This document shows positions 1 to 12,400 of a stretch of 64,000 bases of DNA, one piece after another. The notes beneath the pieces were generated by a model. That model was given only the letters and a program-made list of their open reading frames with translations, ran no database searches and was not told the DNA's origin. Numbering within the stretch: the stretch's first letter is position 1; every line of letters starts with the position of its first letter. The stretch is from Tubulanus polymorphus (taxonomy: Eukaryota; Nemertea; Palaeonemertea; Tubulaniformes; Tubulanidae). The DNA lies in NCBI RefSeq assembly GCF_964204645.1, contig NC_134026.1, forward strand, positions 28,290,650 to 28,354,649, written 5' to 3'. Both the position numbers and the translations under genes were made by a program.

Positions 1-429
1 ATTCGTCATATGCTAGAATCGAATGGATTCCCGTGTTGGGCGGATATCAGCACAAAAATGACTCGCAGTCACAGCAGTATCAGTAATCGCAACGGCGCCA
101 CCTCGGTAGCTGAATCTACGTCGGAAACTTTACAGGGACAAATTCAGAGAATTATGCGAGCGTCTTCGGTTGTTTTGTGTTGTATAACGCCGAAATATAT
201 GCAAAGCGATAACTCTTCGAAAGATCTGGCGCTCGCCGATTCGCTTCGTAAACCGATCGTTCCCGTGATGTTGCGATACATCGCGTGGCCACCAGATGGC
301 AACTCGTCGAAAGTGCGGAAGATCTTGTCGCGCTGTGCGCACGTCGATTTAAGCAATGATAAACTCTATAAAATGAACATGCGTAAAGTTTTAGAAGCCG
401 TTTACAAAGTTATCAATCAGAAGAAATGA
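1..429 (+). CDS. TIR-domain protein, 3' end only
   Basis: The frame is open from the first base (Ile-Arg-His before the Met at position 10), so this is the C-terminal part of a longer protein and the Met at 10 is not a proven start. The residues form most of a TIR domain: an alpha-A end and beta-B strand (ESNGFPCWADI), a Ser-rich loop, beta-C (SSVVLCCITPKYM), alpha-C and beta-D (RKPIVPVML). TIR domains act as signalling adaptors or as NAD+ hydrolases. Counting back eleven residues from IVP, the place of the catalytic Glu in SARM1-like TIRs holds Asp (KDLALAD), so an adaptor role may be likelier; this alignment is by eye. The protein ends 28 residues after the domain core with no further domain. 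Upstream exons lie outside the window, so partner domains are unknown. Confidence 0.8.
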   Translation: MRHMLESNGFPCWADISTKMTRSHSSISNRNGATSVAESTSETLQGQIQRIMRASSVVLCCITPKYMQSDNSSKDLALADSLRKPIVPVMLRYIAWPPDGNSSKVRKILSRCAHVDLSNDKLYKMNMRKVLEAVYKVINQKK

Positions 430-1981
430 AACAGGGTGTGAATGAAGCAAGTCTGAAAAAAGCGCACACTTTTGGAATCAATTTTTGATTTAGAAAAATC
501 ATCCTGGAAATTTGTCTTTGCATTCAGGAACGAAAAAGCGCTGACCTCTGACTTTCAAAAATACTGAAAAGTTCTGACTTATGCCTCAGTTCGACTGATA
601 CATACCCTGTGAAATGAAACTATTGGCCTGTATAATAATGCTGTTTATAGCAATTCTGATTAGCTAAAAAAACGAATTCATTCAACAATCAAGTTAAAGC
701 TAGTCTTTGTAATTTCTCTGAATTCTCTTCTGTAATGTGTTATAATACTCATCTATTGATGTAGAATGCTCTAAATATTATCATGATGAAATCGTTTGCT
801 GTATATTATACACGTGTATTTAATTGCTATCTTTTAAAGAATTCTCTGTGTATCGAGGATTTTTCGTCTACTGTTGATTATGATAAAAAAAGCCTTTGAA
901 TTCTATTGTTCTAACACTGTCTTTTTATATGTGGATTTACTGTTATTGTTACAATACTGTTAAGAAATGTAGATATTAAGTCATTGTTTATTGCAACAAC
1001 TGCTGACTTAGAATCAAGTTGATTAGATTCATATAAACAGCTGTGATATGTGCATATTATTCATATAACTTTTTAAAATCTGAATCCAAATACTTTGTAA
1101 ATTTCTGTGATTTTGTTCAAGAAATCTCAATAGATAACGCCTTCAGATTCCATGACAAAATAATGTTAGTTGACTACCAAAAAATTGTATTAGATGTTGA
1201 TTGTGTGGGTCTATCTATATCCTACATGTATTATACGATTTTCTTAGTAGTTTTAATGGGGTATTCAATTTTCGATTCCGTCCGACAGGAAACTTATCTA
1301 GCAACAGTGAGTTGAGTTAACAGTGAATTAACGGGTTATTTCCCTGACCTGATTCTTTTGTTATGAATATTCTTTATTTATTTATAACGTATAAAGATGA
1401 AACGTGCAGTTTAACATTAAAACTAGTTTTTTTATAAAGAATGTATTTGCTTGTTTTTTATTATAACGTGGTATAATATAATGATCAAAGTATTGCACAT
1501 ATATATATATATCTATATATATACCAGTTTGTTGGAAACTTTTTCTTTGTAATAAAGTGTCTATAAAGTTTAATAAAGAAGCTATTTGTTATTGAATGCA
1601 TGTGGAGGGATAAAAGGTCAATTCTTATTTTTTGCAAGTGGAAGGTCATTCAAGATTTCATGATGGTGCCTCATAACTCAATTATCGTTCGTTGCCTCGC
1701 GACTAGAATTCGTAGTTCTTTCCCTGTAATACACTATGATGATATTCTTGGTAAAATTCTCAAATGAAAATTAATAAATATATCTCACAAGAAGAGTATT
1801 CTTCAATCAGTGCTTACAGGTTGATTTATAACCTTGCCAGTAGGCAGAAATGATGAATTCATATTTTTATTAGATCAATGTAAAGATTCTTATCAGCAAT
1901 TGACTTGAGTTTACTGTAGTTTGTTGTCGATAGCCTCGTATAATCATGATCTTTGGGAAGAAACGAACAGTTATTTAAACT
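430..1981. other. 3' UTR of the TIR gene and intergenic spacer
   Basis: No convincing coding sequence. It is AT-rich, with a short AT-repeat at about 1499-1522 and two AATAAA hexamers at 1551-1556 and 1572-1577 that could end the TIR transcript, which would give a 3' UTR of about 1.1 kb. The 90-codon open frame at 1043-1315 has no recognisable domain. Confidence 0.5.
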
Positions 1982-2968
1982 ATGGCACTTTATAATGTAT
2001 CGGAAGCAGAGCTCCACTCCTCGAATATCACTGAATGGATTAGTTATATGATTATTATGCCAATTATCTGTATTATTGGCATCTTTCTTAACATTCTAAA
2101 CGTCAACATTTTTGTTGGAAAGAAATTCCAGTTGCCGTGTTACACATTGATGTCGTCGTTAGCTGTTGCAGATTGTATTACTTTGATATGTACTCTACCG
2201 ATTGGATTTATTCGATGCTGGAATTCAGGAGTTTCAACAGAATATTCAGACTCAGTTTCTATGAAATTCTATGAAACTTATATTTATTCTTCAGTGACGA
2301 ATGTATCTGAAGCGCTGAGTGTATGGATTACAATTGCATTATCCGTTGAAAGATATTTGAATCTGAAATACTTTAACTTGGCACGCAGTCTTATAACTAC
2401 AAGGAATATGAGAATTACAGTTGGTGTCTTAACTATCGGTTCTATAGCACTGAATATTCCTTATCTCATCATAACTCTGGTCAATCAACAGACTCATGCT
2501 TGGCTACGAGCGACGTTTGTCCAATTTTTTCCGCTCATAGTGCTGATACTTATCAATGGAGTTTTGGTTCATACTGTTTGGATGATCGAAAAACGTCGGA
2601 AATCATTCGTTTTTCAACAATCGCAAGATATCAGACGACAAAAAGCCCAACTGAAACTTTCCATCATGTTACTGGGAGTAGTTGTTCTATTTTTGATAGG
2701 AAATATACCAGTGGCATTCGCTTACAAGCACATTTACATGGCAAGTATTGCTGGAGGGGATATAACAGCAACAAAATCTTCACATTTCAAGATATACAGA
2801 TCAATTTCACATTGCGTGTCTATGTTGTCATTTTCACTGAATTTTGTTTTGTACGTTTCTCTAAATAATCATTTTCGTGCAGCTGTTCAGAACAAGTTCA
2901 AATTCTCAAATACTCGCGTAAATCCTATACGCGATCACATGTACAGTGTAGATATTGTGATGAAATAA
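1982..2968 (+). CDS. Rhodopsin-like (class A) G-protein-coupled receptor, single exon, 328 aa
   Basis: Seven hydrophobic segments lie at about residues 20-43, 54-77, 100-122, 146-168, 178-200, 225-247 and 272-294. Class A marks are Asn37/Asn40 in helix 1, LAVAD with Asp64 (position 2.50) in helix 2, and ERY at 123-125 ending helix 3. N-glycosylation sequons are at Asn5 and Asn15. Several marks are unusual. Helix 6 lacks the CWxP motif, helix 7 has NFVLY in place of NPxxY, and I see no Cys at the expected 3.25 position nor in extracellular loop 2, so the usual disulfide seems absent. The overall look (FPLIVLILINGVL in helix 5, intronless gene) recalls the expanded peptide/FMRFamide-like orphan receptors of spiralians; the ligand is not predictable. 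It lies tail-to-tail with the dynein gene. Confidence 0.88.
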   Translation: MALYNVSEAELHSSNITEWISYMIIMPIICIIGIFLNILNVNIFVGKKFQLPCYTLMSSLAVADCITLICTLPIGFIRCWNSGVSTEYSDSVSMKFYETYIYSSVTNVSEALSVWITIALSVERYLNLKYFNLARSLITTRNMRITVGVLTIGSIALNIPYLIITLVNQQTHAWLRATFVQFFPLIVLILINGVLVHTVWMIEKRRKSFVFQQSQDIRRQKAQLKLSIMLLGVVVLFLIGNIPVAFAYKHIYMASIAGGDITATKSSHFKIYRSISHCVSMLSFSLNFVLYVSLNNHFRAAVQNKFKFSNTRVNPIRDHMYSVDIVMK

Positions 2969-3161
2969 TCAGGAGAGGGAAAATGAAGACACTTGTGTCA
3001 ATTCAAAATGATGTTAATCCACAACATTAATGGGATGAATACCAACATAACCAATTCATTTATTGAATAAGAAAATCATTCAAATCATTGTATATGAATT
3101 GATTTATTTCATTGTTGTACTCATTACAAAGTTTTATAAATGAATACTTATGTAAAAAAAG

Positions 3162-3167
3162 AATAAA
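3162..3167 (+). terminator. Poly(A) signal AATAAA of the receptor gene
   Basis: Canonical hexamer about 190 bp after the receptor stop codon, the first good one downstream. Confidence 0.5.
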
Positions 3168-3339
3168 CTTGTGTAACAAATCAAATATAATCACGATAAA
3201 AAAGAAAATAATTTCTCAACGATAACTCAATCATTTTTTACACTGGACGGATCTGTCTATTGGAATCTCTTTTGAAATAATACAGCAGTTTTTGTTTATC
3301 CGTGTAAATATGTAAAATAAATAGGACGGAATCACAGCA

Positions 3340-3345
3340 TTTATT
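3340..3345 (-). terminator. Poly(A) signal of the dynein gene
   Basis: TTTATT on the plus strand reads AATAAA on the minus strand, about 75 bp past the dynein stop codon. It lies under 200 bp from the receptor's own signal, so the two convergent transcripts end almost against each other. Confidence 0.5.
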
Positions 3346-3417
3346 CATTCATTCAGTCACATTACTCCTTTGACATTGTTTCTCATCAACCATTGTGTGA
3401 ACTTGGGACATGGGTGA

Positions 3418-6400
3418 TTAATCTGTATTGAGAACCAAGCACACACCCTGTAGAACCCAGTGACTCGGATGTTCTGTTGTTGCCAGGTCAGCTTCGAACA
3501 CAAGACCAACACCCATAGCATTTCGACGTTGTGAGGTTACATATACTGGAGTTCGGAAAGTATTCTGTGAAAAGAAATATATATATTTGTATGAAAATCA
3601 ATGACTTCTACTAAATTATCTCTGAAGTTATAACCGGTATTATATTTACCTGTAATTTTAGTCGATGAGCTTCTATAGGAATGATTTTCAGGACGGGCAG
3701 TTCTTGTATCAACTGTTTTGGTTTCTGTTTGATCAAGCAACTGTTCTTCAGGTCCCAAGCGGCTCCTTCCAGGTACAGACCAGTTACAAAACAACCTGAA
3801 TATACACCAAATATATGAAATATAGAAAATTATGGATACATTTTGATAAATGAATAGGAATGAAATCTTACCTTGATGAGCACGTTCTGTGACATCCTCC
3901 ATTGTAGCGAAATGAGTAACAGTTGTATACAGGGTTGATTTATCAAGAGGCCAGCCATTTTTACGACAAGTTGCCTGAACCAAAGCAGTCAGATATGATT
4001 CGGGAATGTGCAATCCTGACAGCCACATCACATTCGGTTCTGCTTCATTTACCTATGAAATGTTTGAAATGCCAAATGACAACTTTTGTTTATCGGTAGA
4101 TGTATAATTGACAAAATGTTGACACATACCCAAGTATTGTATTGATCAAGTCTTCTCTGGAAGTGAGACATCCAGTTACCGAGTGATTTCAATGTGTCGG
4201 GTGCTAATCTTATCCATATCGCTGGAATTTGACCGTTGAACAACGATTTTGAAAGCTCATCCAACTCATTACTCATTCCTACTTCTCCTACTAACGCCTG
4301 AAAAAAAGAATTATACTTTTTCATTAGATCAATTTTATCCCAGGATACTCAATAGATTGAGCTGATAATAGAATACTAACCCTCTTCAGTGTAGACAATG
4401 TTACTCTCATTTTGCTGATAAGTTTATTAATTCTTTCGAGTTCCTGTAGTAACACTACAGTCGTCGGACTGATATCGAGACCGTACTTCTTTCGTATTTT
4501 GTCCAGGTCGTATTCCTCGGGAAGTTTCGTCAGCACATCCGTGGCAATCTTGGTGATGAAATCTTCACGACTTATTCCCGACCCAGAATCACCTGTAGAA
4601 TGAACATCAACATATATAAGCTTGAAGCTAAAACGTCTTTACGATTACCACCTATAGTGAGTTTGACCACTTACCAGTCTGAGGTTGCAATTCAATAAGA
4701 TTAGCCCACATATCTCTGGCTGCTTGCGTGTAATAACCGATCTCAGCATTTGGATGTAGCCCAAAAACTTCAGGAGTGTTAGCTAATGGCAGTGCTTCGA
4801 TATAATCTAAAATTTAAATCATAGTTTGCGAGATATTTTGCCCCTCAAATCATCATTCTCAGGCTGTGAGATTATCTACCTGTATAGTTCTCTCGCGGTC
4901 CATCTTCAGGTATATAATAATCCACTTCTTCATTATTATAGAAGTGGAAAGGTTGGAATGTATCGAAGATGAAATCGCCCATGTATTCATCCATATAAGT
5001 TCGCAGTATTCTTCTATCGAAATCGTCTATAGCTCGACCTCCGTACATGACCTAATAGACAATCACATTATTAAAATCTGTCAGCTTTTTACGATACTGT
5101 CGATGTGAATATTTACTTACTTCACCGATCAGATACTTCAAGCTGCTCCAAGGTATTTTAGCATCTCCTTGTTCGTGCGCTTTCATCAGATATGTTCCTA
5201 GTAGTTGCATGCAAACGCGGAAATCGGATTCGTTGAAATCATACGGAACGTTCCAGCCGATCTTTCCGTATTTCCTTCTCTCTTGAATGACGGCGTGGAA
5301 AAATGCGAGCACATAAACGAGCGATGGGAAAGCTGCGTGAGGACATTCTCCGAGTACCGTGGTCGAAATCTTGAAATACGTGCTGCGAAGATTGAGTTTT
5401 AAACCATTGGGCGGCTCAGTGACAACCTTCAAATAACAAATACACAGTCAAAAACTGAATTCATGAAAACCGAAATGACGTTTTATCGTTGCCTCAGTAA
5501 CATATGAAATATTTCCGGGAAATATCATTTTGAAGTTCCATATTTGCTGGTACTGTCGGAACACGTTTTATACCTTTAGAGAACGTTGTAGAATACCAAT
5601 AGGGAAACTCGGTGTAGGATCAGTAGTCAACCACAGTCGGAAGTCTGGATGAGGTTTAGTTAATTTCTCGAGATGTTTCTCAAGCACTGTCAACCATCGT
5701 ACCAACAAATGACAATTCTGTAACATTAACCATTGTCCACGAGCAATAGCTGTATCTAATAGTTGTAACGCGAGCTAAAAATAGAATCAAATTTCATTTC
5801 GATATCAAAACAACAAATCCAAACATCATCAATCTAATCTGTTTATTGCGATCTTACCTTTTCCTGACCCTGACCCATCGATAAGAATTTCAACTTGTTC
5901 GCTCCAAATCCTGTCCTTTCCGCTAATTTCATCAGATCACTGGCTGGATCGGAACCCGGACTCAAAATGAACACTATCGGCGACATGGGTGTACTCTGTT
6001 CGAATATCGATTCGAAACTGATAATAGGGGGCATGACGTACTTCTCGCCCATCACCTTCGTTACGTAATCGGTGATCGCGCGGTAAATACGATCGACGCG
6101 GAAACAACGGATCAACATCAAACGATGGAAATCATTCAGATTGTTGTATTTCATCGGGAACGCGGCAGATTCGGGAGCATCTAGATCAAACCACTGGAAA
6201 CAAAACAGTAAATTAAGGACAAATCCATTCGCAAAAATAAACATCACTATGAGAGAATATGAAGTAAACATACGTTTTTCCAAATGGATTCATTCTTTTC
6301 GATATCAGTCAACAGATTACCGAATGAATCTGGTGAAACTTCAGCCAATCGAACGCAGTCTTCCCATCCTTCATCGGGGAACCATTTAAATGGTTTACCT

Positions 6401-9400
6401 CGCTTGCTTTTCTCGAGGGCTATGTTACCCTGAAAAGTTTTTAAAAAAATTTTTAGTAAATATTCGTATTTCCACCACAGACAACATTATACTGGATTTC
6501 ATATGCAATACCTTTATGAAGAAATCGAGTTCCTCTTGTTTCACGCGATCTTCATCCATTTCAAGTTTCAGCGTGATTTGGAACGAGAATAGCAGTTTAT
6601 GCTTTTCAAAGATACCTGAAATGTACAAAGCACAATAGGATATACCACGATTCCTAAAAGAACAGAATTCACGCATGAAAACTGAGAGAATGATCTCTGA
6701 TGATTACCTGTACATCCATAGTTGTAGACGTTATGAGTTAAAGTATCCATGATGTTACGAAGACGTTTTTGAAGTATCGAATCTGGCAAACTTTTCCTCA
6801 GTGAAAACTCGAACACGTCCAGATACGAAGCTAGCGAATATTGGTACATAGAACTAACTGTAGCCATCTCCGATAATACAAAGAATAGAATAGCTCCACG
6901 CCGAGCAGCAGGTCGATATCCATCTCTTAATTTATCGATATCAATGGCAGTTTTAGCTCCAAGTTTCAGTTTTTCTCCAACCTATTGTGACAATACCGAA
7001 TTCCAACAATAAAATCTGTCTATTATTGCAACGTGGAGATTCAAATTTACACTACTTACCTCAGTAGCTTTGGTTTTGGTCTCCTCTAGTGTCGAAACCA
7101 GCTCCACATTATCCAACATGTTACCAGTTGATGTAGCTAACTCACGTAACAAAGAATCTTCGAGATCTTTCAATAGTTTCTTGTTAACGCTAAAAAAGAT
7201 CGGAAATAAGACACATGTACAACATGAATCGAAGTCAAAAATTAATATCTTATTCTACAAATCAAAATAATTTACCTTGTCTCCTGAATTAATCTTTCCC
7301 TTTGTTCTTCAAGTTCTTTTCTCTCTAATTTAACAATAACGCTGAGTAACTGATCTTCCAAACCCTAGAAAATAAGACAGAGCATTTAACGCTGGTTTCC
7401 GGCTAATACCAGCATGATAATGTCGTTTGTGATGTGTGAAAACATACCTTCAGGGTCACAGTATAGTTAATAACCATCGACTTTCCGAAAATGTTCGGAC
7501 CGTATTTAGGATTGGATAGTTTAGTGTTGAGATAAAGACGGAAGTTTGGATCGAAGTCAACTTCTTTGTCACCGAGCATCACAAATTCACGGCCAGCAGC
7601 GCCTAAACATCGAACAAAACAATACTGAATTTCAAACAGAACATTATAAACTAAATGTAACTTATGCAAAAAGATCAAGTGAAAATTCAATAGTAAAAGT
7701 GATGAAGCTCAATTTGTGTACATTTGAATACGACACATGCATTTTAACAGGTACATTTGTATACGATAGACATGCATCGAATGAAACAACGTGATTATAT
7801 TGATATGTGAATATATCAGATATCCTCTCACTGCTGTGAGAGATGTGAATTTTCTGACACAAAATCTTACCATCTGGTAATTTTTTAACTACATGAGTAC
7901 AAGAGAATCTCTCAATTAATATCTATAACTGACAGATGACTGATCAATTTTTACGATACACTATTTCAGATTGATTACCTTTGATATTCTTCTCCAACAC
8001 GTTGTCGATCACGGGGTCGATGTATTCATCAACGTCTTGGAACAAAAATGGGAAACCATATTTTATCGCCAACTCGAGTTGTTTCAAGAAGTCAGCATCG
8101 TTGAATGTGCAAACCTATTTACAGAGAAACTTACGTTAAAGCAAGCTTAGACGATAAAGAAAAATGACAAAACAGAGACGATATTCGGTACCTTGAGGTT
8201 ATTTGGTTCCTCTTTCTTTTTAATCCAGTTGAGAGCTTGCTGTTGGGGATCGATACACATCGGGAAACGACTTGCCCTCGTCGTCAAAATACCATTTTGA
8301 ATCGACAGCTCATCCGGGGGCAAACTTTCTGATGTCCACCTGAAAAGATGTTGGAAACCTTTATGCATCATCAGAGAAAATTAGCAAAACCTACAGTTGA
8401 TGATTTAACAATCTATTCTGACAGTTTTGAAGATTTTGACTAAACTTCATCATCAGAGAAATGAAAATGAAATAAGGATGATATACAGTAATTTTGAAAT
8501 ATAGATGGAAACTAAGAAAGGTTAGGAACAAGAACTAAGAGATAACCACTAAGATACAGAAAAGACATGAACAAGGATTATGTAGCAGATATGTTCATAC
8601 CAGAAAATATGTATATAGATGAGATTTTTTCAAAATTATGTCACATCATCAGGAACAGGTCAAAACTTACTTGCTAATTTCGACATCGTTTGTCAATAAT
8701 TCTTCCATCTTAAACGGCTGACTGAGAGGAATTTCTTTCTCTAAAATATCGGCCTGCCATTTATCATAAACCATTTCCGTACGGAACTCCCAGCTGAAAG
8801 CGCCAATGTAACTCAAAAATGCCGATGCCAACAGACAATCACCGAGCAACCAGACGCGTTGTTTTTTCAAACCCTCGAGATCGCCGGTCCAACGGATCTG
8901 TTCCGAGCCGAGACCGGAGATGAGTTTATCAGCGGCTATCAGACGACGTTCCATAATTTCAGCTTCCGCTTGCAGCGCTTGTTGTTCTAACATGGCCGCT
9001 TCATACTTGTCATTCAATTTCTTAAGTTCGCTTTCTAATGAAGCGACCTCTTTATTGATTTTGTCCAAATCACGTTTCGCTTGATGGAAAGTTTTTTCAA
9101 GACGTGCGACCTACATGAATCACAAACGAATCAATTTGTAGATCGGGTGCAATAACATTCAGCTGTAATCAACATATTCCTGAAATCATTATACAAACCT
9201 TTTCACGTTTTGGTTTAATTTCTCTTGCAACGTCGCAGTAACCCATAACGGCCTCAACAAATTTTAACAATCCTGCACCCGCTCTACTTTTTGACTTCAT
9301 TTCATCTACTGTCATATCCATATCCTTCAAGAATCCTTTAAACAAATAAACAATCATATATATTGTATATCCATATTAGAAACCAAAAGACTAACTTATA

Positions 9401-12400
9401 CATTTCATTATAAGTGAATAAAGCTTCAATATGTACCTTTGACTGTGCCTACTTGCTTATGACCAATTGCGTCAACATCCATATTTTGTAGAGTACCCAA
9501 GAAGTTAGCTTCAGCCATCATGGCTTTGGCCGATTTCCAAGATACTTCTTTGATACCACGCAAAACAACAATACATTCACAAACCACCTGTACGGCTTTT
9601 GGAGGTTTTGCAAATGATCTAATTTCCGTGACATCAGATTTGGATAGATCTTCGAGAGCAATTCTAGCAGCTTCAAGAGCGGGAAGAGCTTCTGCTAATG
9701 CTTCTTCAGCAGATTTCTATAAATGAAATACCGATATGTCAATCAATACACCCATACACATTCAATATATATCTAAAAGTACAATCAGTTCAGCAAACCA
9801 ACCTTTTCTCTGCCTATTTCTTTGCTTTGAATGGTTATTTCTTTACCCTTAGCTTCGGCGAGCGTTTTCTTTTCAGTAGCCTGCTCAGTACCATTAGCGA
9901 TCTCCTCCAACAGAACCTCACAAGCAGCCGTTTTCTCAGTTACGGCTACTTTTTGAACCGCTAGTTTCTGGTTCAATTCATCCAACTGTTCTCTGGCTTC
10001 TGCGATCTTTTGCAAACCACCGACCAAACGCTCACACTACAAAAACATAAAGAGTACATCAATAAATTGATAAAATGTAATTGAACTACTAGAATAGTTG
10101 ATACAGTTGATAAGTTGCTTACCTGGCCAAGTATAAATTGATCCTTTTCATCTAATAATTTCGAGTAGGTGTTGATGAAATCGAGATAATTCTTCGGAGT
10201 TACGTAGTTATTACGACGTAGCTTCTGTAAGAACTGTATACTGTAGTCACCAACTGACTGATGAACCATTACAATATGACTGACTACGCCATCTCGATGT
10301 TCTTCAGGTATCAACGGGTTCTGAAAACACAAATGCAACGATTATTGTATACAATATCCAGAAACTAACTCTAATTAAGTGTAAAATTTCATGTTACAAT
10401 GAACCTACATCAGGAGAAATAAAGACACTCGCAACCGCATACAGAGCCTGTTCAGGCCATGGGAAAAACCAATCAATACTAGTATTATTAACCAGACCTA
10501 CATAGATATAACAGATTGATATACAAGTAGTGAACATAAAGCATAAAACAAGAAAATCTGAAATATTCTTGTTGAAACTTACCAGGGAAATTACGGCATC
10601 TAGTTCTCAAGGTGTCACCAACCGGAGACATAGCCAGCACTATATGAAGGTTACTGGCGCATTTATTAACGAAATACTGCCAAATACTTTCACGAGCAGG
10701 GGCTGCGCCGTGTGACGTGGCTTCATTACGAACTGAACCAATAATTTGCTCTTTCTCGTCGTCAGCGAATAGAGCTGGAACCATTCCCGATGTTAACATG
10801 TTATTGATTAATTCGAGGAAACCTAAAATGAAGAAAAATAACATGAGAGTCACTTCCAGCAGCTCAACATTTTATTATCTCGATCCAGGTCAACTTATTT
10901 TTTGCCAAGATAATGTTTTCACCAATTGAAGGTAATTTTGTTTTAGAATCCTTCTAGATGCTCAGAAAATGATCAATTTTTTCTAATTTTCTTGAGGGAG
11001 GACCCCCAAACCTTCTTGAAAGACTTTGCACCTATGGTGCCCACTGTTCATGTACCATGTACATCTAAATACAACCAGACCTAGGAAGTTTTGGGACCTC
11101 TATTCTATTCTAAATTCCTTAATCCATTTCTGGGATTTTCCTTCTGATTACTTACCTTCCTCGACCACATGCTGATCTCCGAACAAGAACACCATCTTTT
11201 TATTCTCCATGCCGAGTTTGTTGTACAAAATCTTCAGATCATCGCGTAAGTTGGTTTCGCTGTAACCTCGACTAAGAGTAATCTCGAATACCTCACATTC
11301 AGCTGTAAACGCCGCTAATCGAGTCAATGATTGTTTTCCGCTTCCACCGACACCGACGAGTAACGCGTGACCTTGATCCATACGGATTACACGCTGAATT
11401 CGGGTTAAATGTTCCAATGCGTCGTCGAACAAAACCAAATTCATCGCGGTGTAACGTTCGTTATATTCCTCTAATATCTAGACAAATTGAATAAAATGAG
11501 TGGTTAACGATCACAATGGACAGATTAAAATTTCCATGGTAAACGGCATAAAAAACCAAAATATTTTAACTTTTTTCTTGAATTTTTCACACATTTTCAT
11601 GATTTTCACATTTTTCAAATTTTTTAAGCAGACATCCATTTTTCACAATCTATAACATTTTTTCATCAATCTTACTGTGGCATTATTGTATCATTAATGC
11701 ATACCTCTTGAAATAGAGCTTTAGCCGCTTCATAATCTTGAATGTCTTCATACAACCTGGGTTCAGATTCGTCGAGGGCCGTCCTATAATCACCGAATAA
11801 ACTCGGCTCTCTGAGAATATAGTCGAGTCCTTTAGTACCACTCTCAGTCAACAGATTCTTCATGTGTTCCTACAACAGACAGTTTGATACATTTTAGTTT
11901 AGGGATTACATCACAAAGTTTATGATACCTATAATAACTTACTGAGCCTAAATTCCGTAAAGAATATGCTCATTGGCTTTGAATGATACTAAATGAACAG
12001 AGAATACTAAAACCATTTCAAGCTCTTTGATCGATTTTTTCATTAAAACCATTGATTGATGGACTAGATTTGATGGGAATAGGTTAGGTAGTACTGGGGC
12101 AGGGTACTAGAAGACTCTATGCCGGGCTGAGTTTAGATTTACAAGGGACGACTAGCAGGGATTGATTGTGAACAGAAGAGGAGCTCAGTGTTTTACTTAC
12201 TGCGACTACCACCTTGTCCTCATTGATAATCAAACGATCAGAAATAACGCGTATACATTCGTTTCTCCACACACGTAAAAACGCATCCGGTTTATCAAAA
12301 CGATCGGCAGTCGTTAAACACAATCCACTGTAGATTCGTGACAAATCACGCAAGTTGAAAATATAGTGAAACTTCGACGGTGTTGGGGGTAAATCCTTTA

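Noticed and set aside
1043-1315. 90-codon hydrophobic open frame
   Set aside because: Composition follows AT-rich noncoding DNA; no start context or family resemblance.
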